NCBI RefSeq assembly: GCF_010095445.2
Contig: NZ_WFGV02000026.1
Location: forward strand, 18,376 to 82,375
DNA length: 64,000 bases
Direction: 5' to 3'
Source: Pseudomonas sp. TNT3
Lineage (GTDB): Bacteria > Pseudomonadota > Gammaproteobacteria > Pseudomonadales > Pseudomonadaceae
The position numbers and the translations under genes are program-made. The notes under the pieces were generated by a model, which saw only the letters and a list, made by a program, of their open reading frames with translations, did not search any database and had not been told where the DNA came from. Shown piece by piece: positions 25,412-33,424 of the stretch (its first letter is position 1; every line of letters starts with the position of its first letter).

Positions 25412-26821
25412 TCATCGCCCATGAGCTTTAAGCCGTCGCAGCGCAATGACCAACGCCATGCCCATCAACATCAACGCTACGGCAAACGTGGTCTGCATCC
25501 CGTGTGCAATCGCATCGGGATGCGCGAGATTGCTTTCGACAGACCTTGATGCCAGCGCAAACACTGCGCCCAACGCAGCGGCGCCGGAGACCAGTCCCAG
25601 ATTGCGCGACAAATTGAGAAAACCCGAAATCACCCCGCGCTGGTCCGCTATAACATCTGCCATCACCGCTGTGTTGTTGGCTGTCTGGAACAGCGCGTAG
25701 CCCGATGTGATGACAGCCACGGCCACCACATAGCCGCCGATGCCGAATTCCGCTGGCGTTATGGATAATGCGAAACACCCTATGACCATCGCTGCAAGCC
25801 CCGAGACAGTCATACGCCGAGCGCCGAACCGGTCGACAACGCGGCCCGCCGGCACCCCTGTCAGCGCAGCGACCAATGGCCCGACCGACATCACCAGGCC
25901 AACCCCGACGGCATCCAGTTCAAGTGCCTCTGACAAGTAAAAAGGCCCGACCACCAGCGTCGCCATCATCACCATGGTCACCAGCGCACTCATCGCCAGG
26001 CAGGCGCTCAAGTCTGGATCGCGGAACATTTCCAGGCGAATCAAGGGGGAGGCGACACGCTTCTCGATGGACACAAACATCCAGAGAGCAACACCCGCGA
26101 ACACTAGAAGCGCACTGTTGAGCCATCCGAAACTGCCGCGCCCGATCGTCATCGCCAGCCCGTACGCCGTCAACATGACCACTAACATCAACGTGCCCGG
26201 CACATCGAATCCACTGCGCCTGGCTCCGGATTTCGCGCTGTCGGCAGGGAGCCAGCGATACGCGAGCCACCCTGTCAGCAGCCCCAGTGGAACAGTGATC
26301 AGAAAGATCGCCCGCCAACCGAATCCATAAATCAAAAGACCACCCAATGTAGGCCCCATCGCGGTGCCGATGGCCGACATCGTCCCGAGCATCCCCATGG
26401 CCCTGCCGATCCTGGGTTTGGGCACGGCATCGCTGACAAACGCCAGGGTCAGCGCCATCATGATGGCGGCGCCAAGCCCCTGCAGCGCTCGGGCGGTGAT
26501 CAACAGATTCAGGGTCGGCGCCACTGCACATAACGCCGACGCCAGGGTAAACAGACCGATGCCGATCAGCAGTAAACGTCGACGCCCCGTGATATCACCA
26601 AGCCGTCCGACACTGACAATCAATGCGGTGATGGCGAGAAGATAGGCAATCACGACCCATTGCACCGACTGAAAGGGCGCGTTGAACGCTTCAGACAATG
26701 TCGGCAATCCCACGTTGGCAATGCTGGTCCCCAGCGAAGACAGCAACATCGACAGGGAAAGACTGGTGAGCGTCCACCGTGTGGCGCCAGCCGACCGAGC
26801 GGCGGCAATCGTAGTCATCAT
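25412..26821 (-). CDS. MFS transporter, drug-efflux type (DHA2-like)
   Basis: A 469-residue protein with 12-14 membrane helices. The opening SIANVGLPTLSEAF, the cytoplasmic loop GRLGDITGRRRLLLIG (motif A) and ALQGLGAAIMM fit the EmrB/DHA2 proton-drug antiporters. GAGG lies six bases before the ATG. A LysR gene starts 135 bases away in the opposite direction and probably controls it. The exported substrate is unknown. Confidence 0.9.
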   Translation of the reverse strand: MMTTIAAARSAGATRWTLTSLSLSMLLSSLGTSIANVGLPTLSEAFNAPFQSVQWVVIAYLLAITALIVSVGRLGDITGRRRLLLIGIGLFTLASALCAVAPTLNLLITARALQGLGAAIMMALTLAFVSDAVPKPRIGRAMGMLGTMSAIGTAMGPTLGGLLIYGFGWRAIFLITVPLGLLTGWLAYRWLPADSAKSGARRSGFDVPGTLMLVVMLTAYGLAMTIGRGSFGWLNSALLVFAGVALWMFVSIEKRVASPLIRLEMFRDPDLSACLAMSALVTMVMMATLVVGPFYLSEALELDAVGVGLVMSVGPLVAALTGVPAGRVVDRFGARRMTVSGLAAMVIGCFALSITPAEFGIGGYVVAVAVITSGYALFQTANNTAVMADVIADQRGVISGFLNLSRNLGLVSGAAALGAVFALASRSVESNLAHPDAIAHGMQTTFAVALMLMGMALVIALRRLKAHGR

Positions 26822-26955
26822 CTGCGTCCTCTTTCTGACCGCTCCCGAAGCGGGGCTGTCAGAAATCTACGCCCAGGCCTAACATGGCGGAAGACGCACG
26901 GTTTGCACTGTTTTCATGCGTCAAACGCCATCTCCCACCTGCCAGGAGCCGAAGC

Positions 26956-27846
26956 ATGCCTTTCCCCGATCTGAATCTGCTGATCACTCTGGACGTGCTG
27001 CTCGCTGAAGGCAGCGTCGCCCGCGCCGCCAAACGCCTGCAGCTCAGCCCCTCGGCGATGAGTCGTTCGCTGGCCCGTTTGCGCGAGACCACGGGCGATC
27101 CGCTTCTCGTCAGGGCAGGGCGCGGTTTGGTACCAACCCCCCGGGCCATCGAATTGCGCGAGCGCGTCGGGCAACTGGTACAGGACGCCGAAGCTGTCCT
27201 TCGCCCGGCCGAACAGCCGGATCTGCAGCATCTGAGCCGCACTTTTACCCTGCGCACCAGCGAAGGCTTTGTCGAAAACTTCGGCGCGCCGCTGATAGCA
27301 CGCATCGCCGCGCAAGCCCCCGGTGTGCGCCTGCGCTTCATGCACAAACCCGATAAGGACAGCACCGCGCTACGGGACGGCACCGTGGATCTGGAAACAG
27401 GCGTGGTCGGGAAGGGCGCGGGGCCGGAGCTGCGTACGCAGGGGCTGTTTCGCGACCGCTTCATTGGCGTCATGCGCGAAGACCATCCACTCGGCAAAGG
27501 CGACATCACGCCTGCTCGCTTTGCGGCGGGCGGGCACATCAGTATTTCCAGGAGGGGGTTGGATAAAGGACCGATTGATGACGCGCTGGCGGCGCTGCAA
27601 CTCACACGCGACATCGTGACGACGGTCGCCGGTTTCTCGACCGCTCTGGCGCTCGCCAGGGACACCGACCTGATCACCTGTGTTCCAGAGCGCCACACTG
27701 AAAGCCTGCGTGCCGGGATGCACAGCTTTGCACTTCCATTCGAGATGCAGCCGTTTACCGTGGCCATGCTCTGGCATCCGCGAATGGATGCCGACCCGGT
27801 GCATCGCTGGTTGCGCGGGTGTCTTAAAGAGGTGTGCGCGCCATGA
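26956..27846 (+). CDS. LysR-family regulator
   Basis: 296 residues from ATG 26956, which has AGGAG seven bases upstream; the longer frame from 26884 has none and would add 24 residues. The N-terminal helix-turn-helix (LNLLITLDVLLAEGSVARAA, then LSPSAMSRSLARLRE) and the effector domain ending MDADPVHRWLRGC are the NodD/LeuO-like subtype of LysR proteins. Divergent from the MFS gene, it is the likely local regulator of that exporter. Confidence 0.88.
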   Translation: MPFPDLNLLITLDVLLAEGSVARAAKRLQLSPSAMSRSLARLRETTGDPLLVRAGRGLVPTPRAIELRERVGQLVQDAEAVLRPAEQPDLQHLSRTFTLRTSEGFVENFGAPLIARIAAQAPGVRLRFMHKPDKDSTALRDGTVDLETGVVGKGAGPELRTQGLFRDRFIGVMREDHPLGKGDITPARFAAGGHISISRRGLDKGPIDDALAALQLTRDIVTTVAGFSTALALARDTDLITCVPERHTESLRAGMHSFALPFEMQPFTVAMLWHPRMDADPVHRWLRGCLKEVCAP

Positions 27847-28021
27847 GTCGTGGCCCGATAAATTGATCCGTTTGCTCTTTGAAAAAGAGGAAATGCCTGA
27901 CAGATAAGTTTTATCAAGAACGCCTTAATTCCCGTGCACCAGTGTCCAGGAAAGGTGTTTCGCAGGAACCTGTTGAAGCCGTTGGACACTCGATGAACAG
28001 CCAGAATCGAGGAGCTTCACC

Positions 28022-28666
28022 ATGGCAAAACCGTTGAATTTATTGACCCCTTCCCAGGCGCAGGCTGCTTTGGAAGGAGATCACACCCTAAAACAACTTA
28101 GCGGCCGCTCTTGGGTTTCGGAGTTTCCAACCAGTACGCGTCTTGACGATCTCAGCCCGGCCTTTGGTTCGTCTGCCCATTCCTTCATCAGCGCCCTCCA
28201 GGCAGCAGGTGCGAGCGTGAACATCGCCGCTACGTTGCGTCCTGCCCAGCGTGCATTCCTGATGCATTGGGCCTGGAAAATCGTCAATGCCGACGCAGAC
28301 CCGAAAACCATCCCGACTCGCGAGGGCGTGAACATCGAGTGGAGCCACGTAGACGAAAAGGGCGAATTTTGTAGCGAGCGATCCATCGTCGCCGCCCGCG
28401 AAATGGTGGATGCCTATGGCCTGAAAAAACTGAGAGTTGCCCCGGCGCTGAGGTCACGACACATCGAGGGGAATGCCATTGATATGGCCATTTCCTGGAC
28501 GGGAACGCTTTCCATAACGGACGCCTTGGGCTCGACCATTCACATCACGACAGCGCCCAAGACAGGAATGAATACGGACTTGCACGCGGTGGCAATCACT
28601 TACGGCGTCATCAAGTTCATGGGCGGCGACAAGGACATACCTCATTGGTCTACTGATGGATGCTGA
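28022..28666 (+). CDS. Peptidase M15-like protein (endolysin/D,D-peptidase fold), without signal peptide
   Basis: A 214-residue protein, not annotated by name here with confidence. It carries the pattern of zinc peptidases of family M15: S-R-H147-x-E-G-N-A-I-D154-M and then D205-x-x-H208-W near the C terminus, which align with the two zinc ligands, third ligand and catalytic acid of phage endolysins and VanY-type carboxypeptidases. The N-terminal 100 residues contain a second conserved-looking patch, TLRPAQRAFLMHWAW. No signal peptide, membrane helix or lipobox is present, so it is either cytoplasmic, or released by lysis or by a secretion system. It has no phage neighbours. Confidence 0.6.
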   Translation: MAKPLNLLTPSQAQAALEGDHTLKQLSGRSWVSEFPTSTRLDDLSPAFGSSAHSFISALQAAGASVNIAATLRPAQRAFLMHWAWKIVNADADPKTIPTREGVNIEWSHVDEKGEFCSERSIVAAREMVDAYGLKKLRVAPALRSRHIEGNAIDMAISWTGTLSITDALGSTIHITTAPKTGMNTDLHAVAITYGVIKFMGGDKDIPHWSTDGC

Positions 28667-28680
28667 ACCCACGCCAGCTC

Positions 28681-28941
28681 CTAAAACGTGAACCGCCGCG
28701 TGGTATCCAGAGCCACTTCCTTGTCCAATAGGTGCTCAACCAACACATCGTTCAGAAACCGAAACTGATCATTCAACCCCACCACTTCATTGCTGAAATG
28801 GTTGGCGGCGGCCGGCATCAGCAACGCTTCGAAATTTTTGTCGAACACCAGTGAAAGCGCCTGGCGCGGAACAACCTGCTGGGAATAGTAGTTATTGCCA
28901 AAAACCGGAAAGCTCACGGAGAGGGTGACGGGTTGAATCAT
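28681..28941 (-). CDS. Small hypothetical protein (86 residues)
   Basis: Starts at ATG 28941 with GAGGAG eight bases upstream. It begins MIQPVTLSVSFPVFGNNYYS and has a central LNDQFRFLNDVLVEHLL helix. No signal, cysteine or known motif. The start overlaps by four bases the stop of a 34-residue gene upstream, so both are read from one transcript. Function unknown. Confidence 0.6.
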   Translation of the reverse strand: MIQPVTLSVSFPVFGNNYYSQQVVPRQALSLVFDKNFEALLMPAAANHFSNEVVGLNDQFRFLNDVLVEHLLDKEVALDTTRRFTF

Positions 28942-29042
28942 GATGGCTGCTCCTCGGTCTGACCGACGTCCAGAACGATCCAGGAAAAAAGGGTGAGGGT
29001 GACGGCGGTCAGGGCCAGGCAAGTCAGGAGATGAATCAGCAT
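28938..29042 (-). CDS. Very small single-helix membrane protein (34 residues)
   Basis: MLIHLLTCLALTAVTLTLFS followed by a short acidic tail (DVGQTEEQPS): one predicted membrane helix with the charged end outside or in the cytoplasm. GGAGGGG lies six bases before ATG 29042, and the stop overlaps the start of the next gene (ATGA). The good ribosome site and overlap support it as real despite its length; no family is recognised. Confidence 0.5.
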   Translation of the reverse strand: MLIHLLTCLALTAVTLTLFSWIVLDVGQTEEQPS

Positions 29043-29562
29043 GATGAACCCCTCCGATGCGGGATTTATTGTCGGGATGAGGTTGATCCTACGCTGACGG
29101 ATTTTTTGCGGAAGGCATTCGGGACGATGGTGGTTATCGATGGGAATGATGGTCAGGAGGGAGGGTGTTTTGACTGGCCCCTGATGATCCGGCATCGATG
29201 CCAACTGACGCGGCCCCATCGCGAGCAGGCTCACTCCCACAATTTTCGGCGGTGTACGCCAATGCTGTGGCCGACAAAGATCCCTGTAGGAGTGAGCCTG
29301 CTCGCGATAGCGGTCTTACATCCAACATCGATATCGACTGACACGGCCCCATCGCGAGCAGGCTCACTCCTACAGTTTTCGGCGGTGTATGCCAATGCTA
29401 TGACCGACAAAGATCCCTGTGGGAGCCGAGCTTGCTCGCGATAGCGGCCTACAGATTCGACACCGGACCAAGGACAGACCCGGTCCTCCACCTATACTCA
29501 AACCAGTACCCTTCGACCGCCGATCCTTACGGTCGGCGTAACACTTTCGGGAAGCCGCGACC
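29043..29562. other. Intergenic region, 520 bases
   Basis: Between the divergent 34-residue and lipoprotein genes. Most of it is a two-copy repeat of REP type (29205-29455). The left part (29043-29204) carries no recognised gene, and the right part (29456-29562) presumably holds the lipoprotein promoter. Confidence 0.55.
29205..29455. repeat. 133-base REP-containing tandem repeat, two copies
   Basis: A unit starting CTGACGCGGCCCCATCGCGA repeats at 29205 and 29338 (133 apart), the second copy ending at about 29455. Each unit contains two facing REP palindromes (GCGAGCAGGCTCACTCC and its inverse GGAGTGAGCCTGCTCGC) with a spacer between. This is a BIME-like repeat of Pseudomonas REP elements. 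Confidence 0.8.
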
Positions 29563-30645
29563 TTGAACCTGCGTTCGCTGATCGTCGCCGTGCTGTTGGT
29601 CGTGGCGGGTTGCGCCACGCCCACGCGTGCGCCTGTTTCCCCGCCACCGGTCATCGTTTCCCAGGCCACTTGGCAGCAAGTGGACCGGGACATTGTGGCG
29701 GCATCACGATCGGCCACTGAGCAGGCCAAGGTCTTTGCGCGCGGGTCCATGGAACATTGGCGCACACGCGTTTACGAACAGACCGAAGAGAATTTCATTC
29801 CGTGGTTCAGCAGTTATTGGGCCCAGGAATGGATGTCGATGAAAGTCAGCTGGTACACCATCAGCGCCAAAGGTGAGCAGGACGCCTCGGCCAAGCGTCT
29901 GGCGGCGTATTTGCTGGAGGAATACCAGGAACGCGTCCTGGCACCGGTGGCGGTGGAAATCGACCCGGACGCGATTCTTCATCAGGCCACCGAGTTTTAT
30001 GTGCAGCTCATTGGCCAGCAACTGCAGGTCATCTCCCAGCGCTACGGCGTACCGATGGACCAGCTCAATGCCCGCGTCAACAAGATCCCCGCCATCGCGC
30101 TGGGCCCGCCCTCTGCCCGGGACGCCTCCCTCTATCAGGTCATCCATACCGACCTGAACATGCTCCCGGCGTTTTCCGCGCTGATCGACAAGATCCACAC
30201 CGCGGGCGGCGACAAGGGCGTCGGCTCGACCGATACCGCCATGGCGCCCGTGGCCAAGCGCGCCAGTCAGCGAATGGAAGCCGAAATGGCTCCGCGTGGG
30301 GCGGCCAGTGCGGTGGCGGCGGCGGCAGGGAGGCTGGCGGGAGGATTGATTACCGTGGGCGTCGCAGGGATTCGCGCGATCATCCAGGCCAGCGACCGGC
30401 CTGACAGCGAGGCGCTGATTCGCAGCAGCCTGGGCAATACGTTCGACAAAGCCTGGGTGAAGCTGGTGCAGAACCCGACGACCGGAGTGATGGCCGGGAC
30501 GTTGTACATGGCGGCGCAAGTTGAAGGGAATCTGGCGGGGGCCGTCGAAGCACCGTCGGTCAGTTCGGGGGGCGGGTCTGTCGACTGGAGCCCGACGGAA
30601 TCGACTAACCAGCAGATCGACCCTCTACCCCCCGCAGGAGAATGA
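29563..30645 (+). CDS. Hypothetical lipoprotein, 360 residues
   Basis: The start is TTG 29563, with GGGAAG just upstream; no ATG in this frame gives a signal. The signal MNLRSLIVAVLLVVAGCATP has lipobox VAGC. The mature protein is largely helical, with a long mid section rich in Gln/Glu, then an alanine/glycine-rich hydrophobic stretch (AAAAGRLAGGLITVGVAGIRAII, near residue 260) that could be a membrane-associated helix, and a Gly/Ser-rich end. No family was recognised. The next gene starts only two bases after the stop, so they are probably cotranscribed. Confidence 0.7.
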   Translation: MNLRSLIVAVLLVVAGCATPTRAPVSPPPVIVSQATWQQVDRDIVAASRSATEQAKVFARGSMEHWRTRVYEQTEENFIPWFSSYWAQEWMSMKVSWYTISAKGEQDASAKRLAAYLLEEYQERVLAPVAVEIDPDAILHQATEFYVQLIGQQLQVISQRYGVPMDQLNARVNKIPAIALGPPSARDASLYQVIHTDLNMLPAFSALIDKIHTAGGDKGVGSTDTAMAPVAKRASQRMEAEMAPRGAASAVAAAAGRLAGGLITVGVAGIRAIIQASDRPDSEALIRSSLGNTFDKAWVKLVQNPTTGVMAGTLYMAAQVEGNLAGAVEAPSVSSGGGSVDWSPTESTNQQIDPLPPAGE

Positions 30646-30647
30646 CC

Positions 30648-31001
30648 ATGTCTTACGTTGATGGCTTCATTGCAGCAGTCCCCACCGCCAATCGGGAAAA
30701 GTTCAAGAAACACGCCGAGTCGGCCGCCGTCATTTTCAAAGAAAACGGTGCCTTGAGCGTCGTTGAATGTTGGGGCGATGACGTGCCCGACGGCAAGGTC
30801 ACCTCGTTCCCCATGGCGGTCAAGCTCAAGGACGACGAAACCGTGGTGTTTTCCTGGATCGTCTGGCCCGACAAGGCCACCCGCGATGCCGGAATGAACA
30901 AGCTCATGTCCGACCCGCGCATGCAGCCGGACGTCAACCCGATGCCATTCGACGGGCAGCGCATGGTATTCGGCGGTTTCAACGTGATCATGCAAGCCTG
31001 A
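30648..31001 (+). CDS. DUF1428 family protein (YbaA-like)
   Basis: 117 residues from ATG 30648, chosen over ATG 30642 because GGAG (30637-30640) is seven bases away. MSYVDGFIAAVPTANREKF, the WGDDVPDGKVTSFPMAVK stretch and the FDGQRMVFGGF end are hallmarks of the DUF1428 family, small dimeric ferredoxin-like proteins with a dimeric alpha-beta barrel fold and unknown role. Same strand and two bases after the lipoprotein gene. Confidence 0.9.
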   Translation: MSYVDGFIAAVPTANREKFKKHAESAAVIFKENGALSVVECWGDDVPDGKVTSFPMAVKLKDDETVVFSWIVWPDKATRDAGMNKLMSDPRMQPDVNPMPFDGQRMVFGGFNVIMQA

Positions 31002-31015
31002 CGCCCGTCGCAGGA

Positions 31016-31210
31016 TCACTCCGATGAAGGGTTGATCCTGCAGCTCTTGCGATTGCGGATTTCACTGTCCGTAGGTCGTTCCCGGATAAATTCGAAACGC
31101 GGCTCACCTTCGCTATAGTGAACCAGCCATCCCCAGTCCAGCTCGGACTCATCCTGACCAGGTCGCGGTGGCATTGCCCACCACGGTTCCTTGCTGATGA
31201 TCTCTCGCAT
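31016..31210 (-). CDS. Small hypothetical protein (64 residues)
   Basis: From ATG 31210, with GGGAGG five bases upstream. The sequence is rich in Trp and charged residues (KEPWWAMPPRPGQDESELDW) with a HYSEGEPRFEFIRERP stretch. No known motif or signal. It converges on the DUF1428 gene and is divergent from thpR. The ribosome site and composition make it likely a real gene. Confidence 0.55.
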   Translation of the reverse strand: MREIISKEPWWAMPPRPGQDESELDWGWLVHYSEGEPRFEFIRERPTDSEIRNRKSCRINPSSE

Positions 31211-31270
31211 GGTCACCTCCCGTTGATTCGGTTGTCTGAACTATAACTTGCCCACCAGGAGCTGCCAGGC

Positions 31271-31807
31271 ATGAGCGACGAATCCCATGAGCCGTCGAAA
31301 CGGCTGTTTTTCGCGCTGGACTGCGCACCCGCGCAACGCCGGGCGATAGCGCAATGGCGTAGCGCGCTGCAACTCAGGACCGGCCGCCCGGTGCCTGCGG
31401 AAAATTTCCACCTGACGTTGTTGTTTCTCGGCTCGGTCGATGTGGCGCAGATCGCCGATGTCTGCAGTGCCGCTGGCAAGGTTCGCGTGCCCGGTGAGCC
31501 ATTGCGGGTCGAGCTGGATCGACTGGATGCCTGGCGCAGGGCAGGGGCGCTGGTGCTGGCATCAGAGCAGGCGCCACCCGCGTTGCTACGTCTGGTGTAT
31601 GCGCTGGAGCAGGCGATGCTGCCGTTCGGATTCGAGGAGACGTCCAGGGAATTTCGGCCGCACCTGACCTTGATGCGCGACTACCGGGCACCGGTGCCCG
31701 AATCGACGACGCCCCCGGAGTTTTTCCTGCACGCCGATCACTTCGCCCTGTTCGAATCCCATAAAGGCCGTTATCGGGCACTCGCGCAGTGGCCGTTGAT
31801 TACATAA
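31271..31807 (+). CDS. thpR: RNA 2',3'-cyclic phosphodiesterase (LigT/ThpR)
   Basis: A 178-residue protein of the 2H phosphoesterase group, with the two signature motifs HLTL: F-HLTLLFLG near residue 42 and P-HLTLMRD near 131. Each supplies a catalytic histidine and threonine to one lobe. It opens 2',3'-cyclic phosphates of RNA to give 2'-phosphates and was first studied as a tRNA 2'-5' ligase. Length fits the family. Cytoplasmic; nothing about regulation is visible. Confidence 0.9.
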   Translation: MSDESHEPSKRLFFALDCAPAQRRAIAQWRSALQLRTGRPVPAENFHLTLLFLGSVDVAQIADVCSAAGKVRVPGEPLRVELDRLDAWRRAGALVLASEQAPPALLRLVYALEQAMLPFGFEETSREFRPHLTLMRDYRAPVPESTTPPEFFLHADHFALFESHKGRYRALAQWPLIT

Positions 31808-31814
31808 CGCCAGC

Positions 31815-31840
31815 CACAAAAAAAGGCGCCCGAGGGCGCC
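31815..31840 (-). terminator. Intrinsic terminator (minus strand), probably for the potF end
   Basis: GGCGCC-CGAG-GGCGCC (31825-31840), a GC-rich stem, followed on the minus strand by seven Ts (31818-31824 read in reverse). It lies 245 bases after the potF stop and also just after the thpR stop, so it may serve both converging transcripts. Confidence 0.7.
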
Positions 31841-31952
31841 CAAATTCACCTTGACCGAGGAAGCCAGGTGAGGCCGTTCTTCATCAGAGAAAGGCAGCGG
31901 TGGTAAGGCGCTGCGGGAACGGAAATCGTTTCAATCCTGCGTTGTCAGTTAG

Positions 31953-32055
31953 GGCCTCATCGCGGGCAAGCCTTGCTCCCACAGGTATCGGTGTCGATCA
32001 CTCCTCTATGATCCGTCTTGATTCCCTGTGGGAGCGGGCTTGCCCGCGATGGCGG
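31953..32055. repeat. REP-type inverted pair
   Basis: GCGGGCAAGCCTTGCTCCCAC and its inverse GTGGGAGCGGGCTTGCCCGC, about 50 bases apart, between the potF stop and the terminator. Typical Pseudomonas REP. Confidence 0.75.
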
Positions 32056-32084
32056 CCGCAAACCCAACCACTACCTCAAGTGAG

Positions 32085-33182
32085 TCACTTCCCGAGCTTC
32101 ACCCGAGTCCAACCCCGAGTCATCACCCGCTGAATACCAATCGGCAAATCCGGAATCGCATACAACGTCGCGATCACGTCTTGCGGCGGATACGACCCTG
32201 GATCATCACGAATCGCCTCATCCACCAAAGGCGTCGCCGCCGCGTTGGCATTGCTGTAGCCAATGTTGTTGGTGATCTCGGCGATGATGTCCGGGCGCAT
32301 CAGGAAGTTCATGAACAGGTAAGCGTTTTCGACGTTCGCCGCATCGCGGGGGATGGCAACCATGTCGTAGAAACTGCCGGCACCTTCTTTCGGAATGCTG
32401 TAATCAATCTTCACTTTATCGCCGGCTTCCTTGGCGCGGGCCTTGGCCTGCAGCACGTCGCCGGAGTAACCGACCGCCACGCAGATGTTGCCGTTGGCCA
32501 GGTCGGAGATGTACTTCGAGGAATGGAAATACGCCACCGATGGGCGAATCTTCATGAACAGCGCTTCGGCTTCAGCGATTTGAGCCTTGTCCTGGGAATT
32601 CACCGCATAACCCAGATAGTGCAGGGCAGCCGGCAGCATTTCCGTTGGCGAATCAAGGAAGCTGATACCGCAGGCTTTGAGTTTTTCCGCGTTTTGCGGT
32701 TTGAACAACAGGTCCCAGGAGTTGGTCGGGGCATTTTCGCCGAGCACTTCCTTGACCTTGTCCGGATTGAACCCGATACCAATCGAGCCCCACATGTACG
32801 GGAAGGCGTGACCGTTGTCGGGGTCGCTGGCAGAGGCGTTTTTCAGCAACACCGGGTTCAGGTTTTTCCAGTTCGACAGCTTCGACTTGTCCAGTTCCTG
32901 ATAGACGCCAGCCTTGATCTGCTTGGCCAGAAAACTGTTGGACGGCACGACGATGTCATAGCCGGATTTGCCGGCAAGCAGCCGCGCTTCAAGCGTTTCA
33001 TTGCTGTCGAACACATCGTAGGTCACACGGATGCCGGTCTCGTCTTCGAACTTTTTGACGGTGTCCGGGGCGATGTAATCCGACCAGTTGTAAACGCGCA
33101 GTACCTTGTCATTGGCCTGGGCGCCTGTGGCGATCGCGCCGAATAAGGACAGTGTCAGCAAAGTCCTGCCAAGCATTTTCAT
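32085..33182 (-). CDS. potF: Polyamine ABC transporter, periplasmic binding protein
   Basis: 365 residues from ATG 33182, with GGAG nine bases before it. The signal peptide ends at AQA-ND (about 21). The start LRVYNWSDYIAPDTVKKFE, the NETLEARLLAGKSGYD loop and GSIGIGFNPDKV are typical of PotD/PotF and SpuD/SpuE; length equals PotF. It binds putrescine and/or spermidine in the periplasm and delivers it to PotGHI. Unusually, it is last in the run potG-potH-potI-potF, after a 242-base gap holding a palindromic repeat, so its expression may be partly separate. Confidence 0.9.
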   Translation of the reverse strand: MKMLGRTLLTLSLFGAIATGAQANDKVLRVYNWSDYIAPDTVKKFEDETGIRVTYDVFDSNETLEARLLAGKSGYDIVVPSNSFLAKQIKAGVYQELDKSKLSNWKNLNPVLLKNASASDPDNGHAFPYMWGSIGIGFNPDKVKEVLGENAPTNSWDLLFKPQNAEKLKACGISFLDSPTEMLPAALHYLGYAVNSQDKAQIAEAEALFMKIRPSVAYFHSSKYISDLANGNICVAVGYSGDVLQAKARAKEAGDKVKIDYSIPKEGAGSFYDMVAIPRDAANVENAYLFMNFLMRPDIIAEITNNIGYSNANAAATPLVDEAIRDDPGSYPPQDVIATLYAIPDLPIGIQRVMTRGWTRVKLGK

Positions 33183-33283
33183 CGAGTACAACTCCAATTC
33201 TTTTTATTCAAAATCACACAGCAAAGATGCAGTGAACACACAACCTTTGAAGCGAACTCAAACCCTGAAGCCAACACATCAAC

Positions 33284-33402
33284 CCTGTGGCGAGGGAGCT
33301 TGCTCCCGCTTGAGTGCGCAGCACTCACAAAAAATTGGCGGGGTGGCCGGAGTTTTCGGGGTCGCTTCGCAACCCAGCGCGAGCAAGCTCGCTCGCCACA
33401 GG
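33284..33402. repeat. Palindromic repeat element, family A, copy 1
   Basis: Begins CCTGTGGCGAGGGAGC and ends GCTCGCTCGCCACAGG; the ends pair with one another and the middle is unrelated. Copies with similar ends lie at 36469-36562 and 47419-47529. It sits between potI and potF. Confidence 0.7.
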
Positions 33403-33424
33403 AGCATGTTTACGTCCGATGACA

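Noticed and set aside
28022..28666. Prophage lysis module
   Set aside because: The lysin-like gene stands alone with no holin, structural or integrase genes on either side.
29031..29491. Overlapping short frames in the REP region (such as 29031-29444 plus strand and 29231-29491 minus strand)
   Set aside because: These are translations of the REP repeat; no codon or motif evidence.
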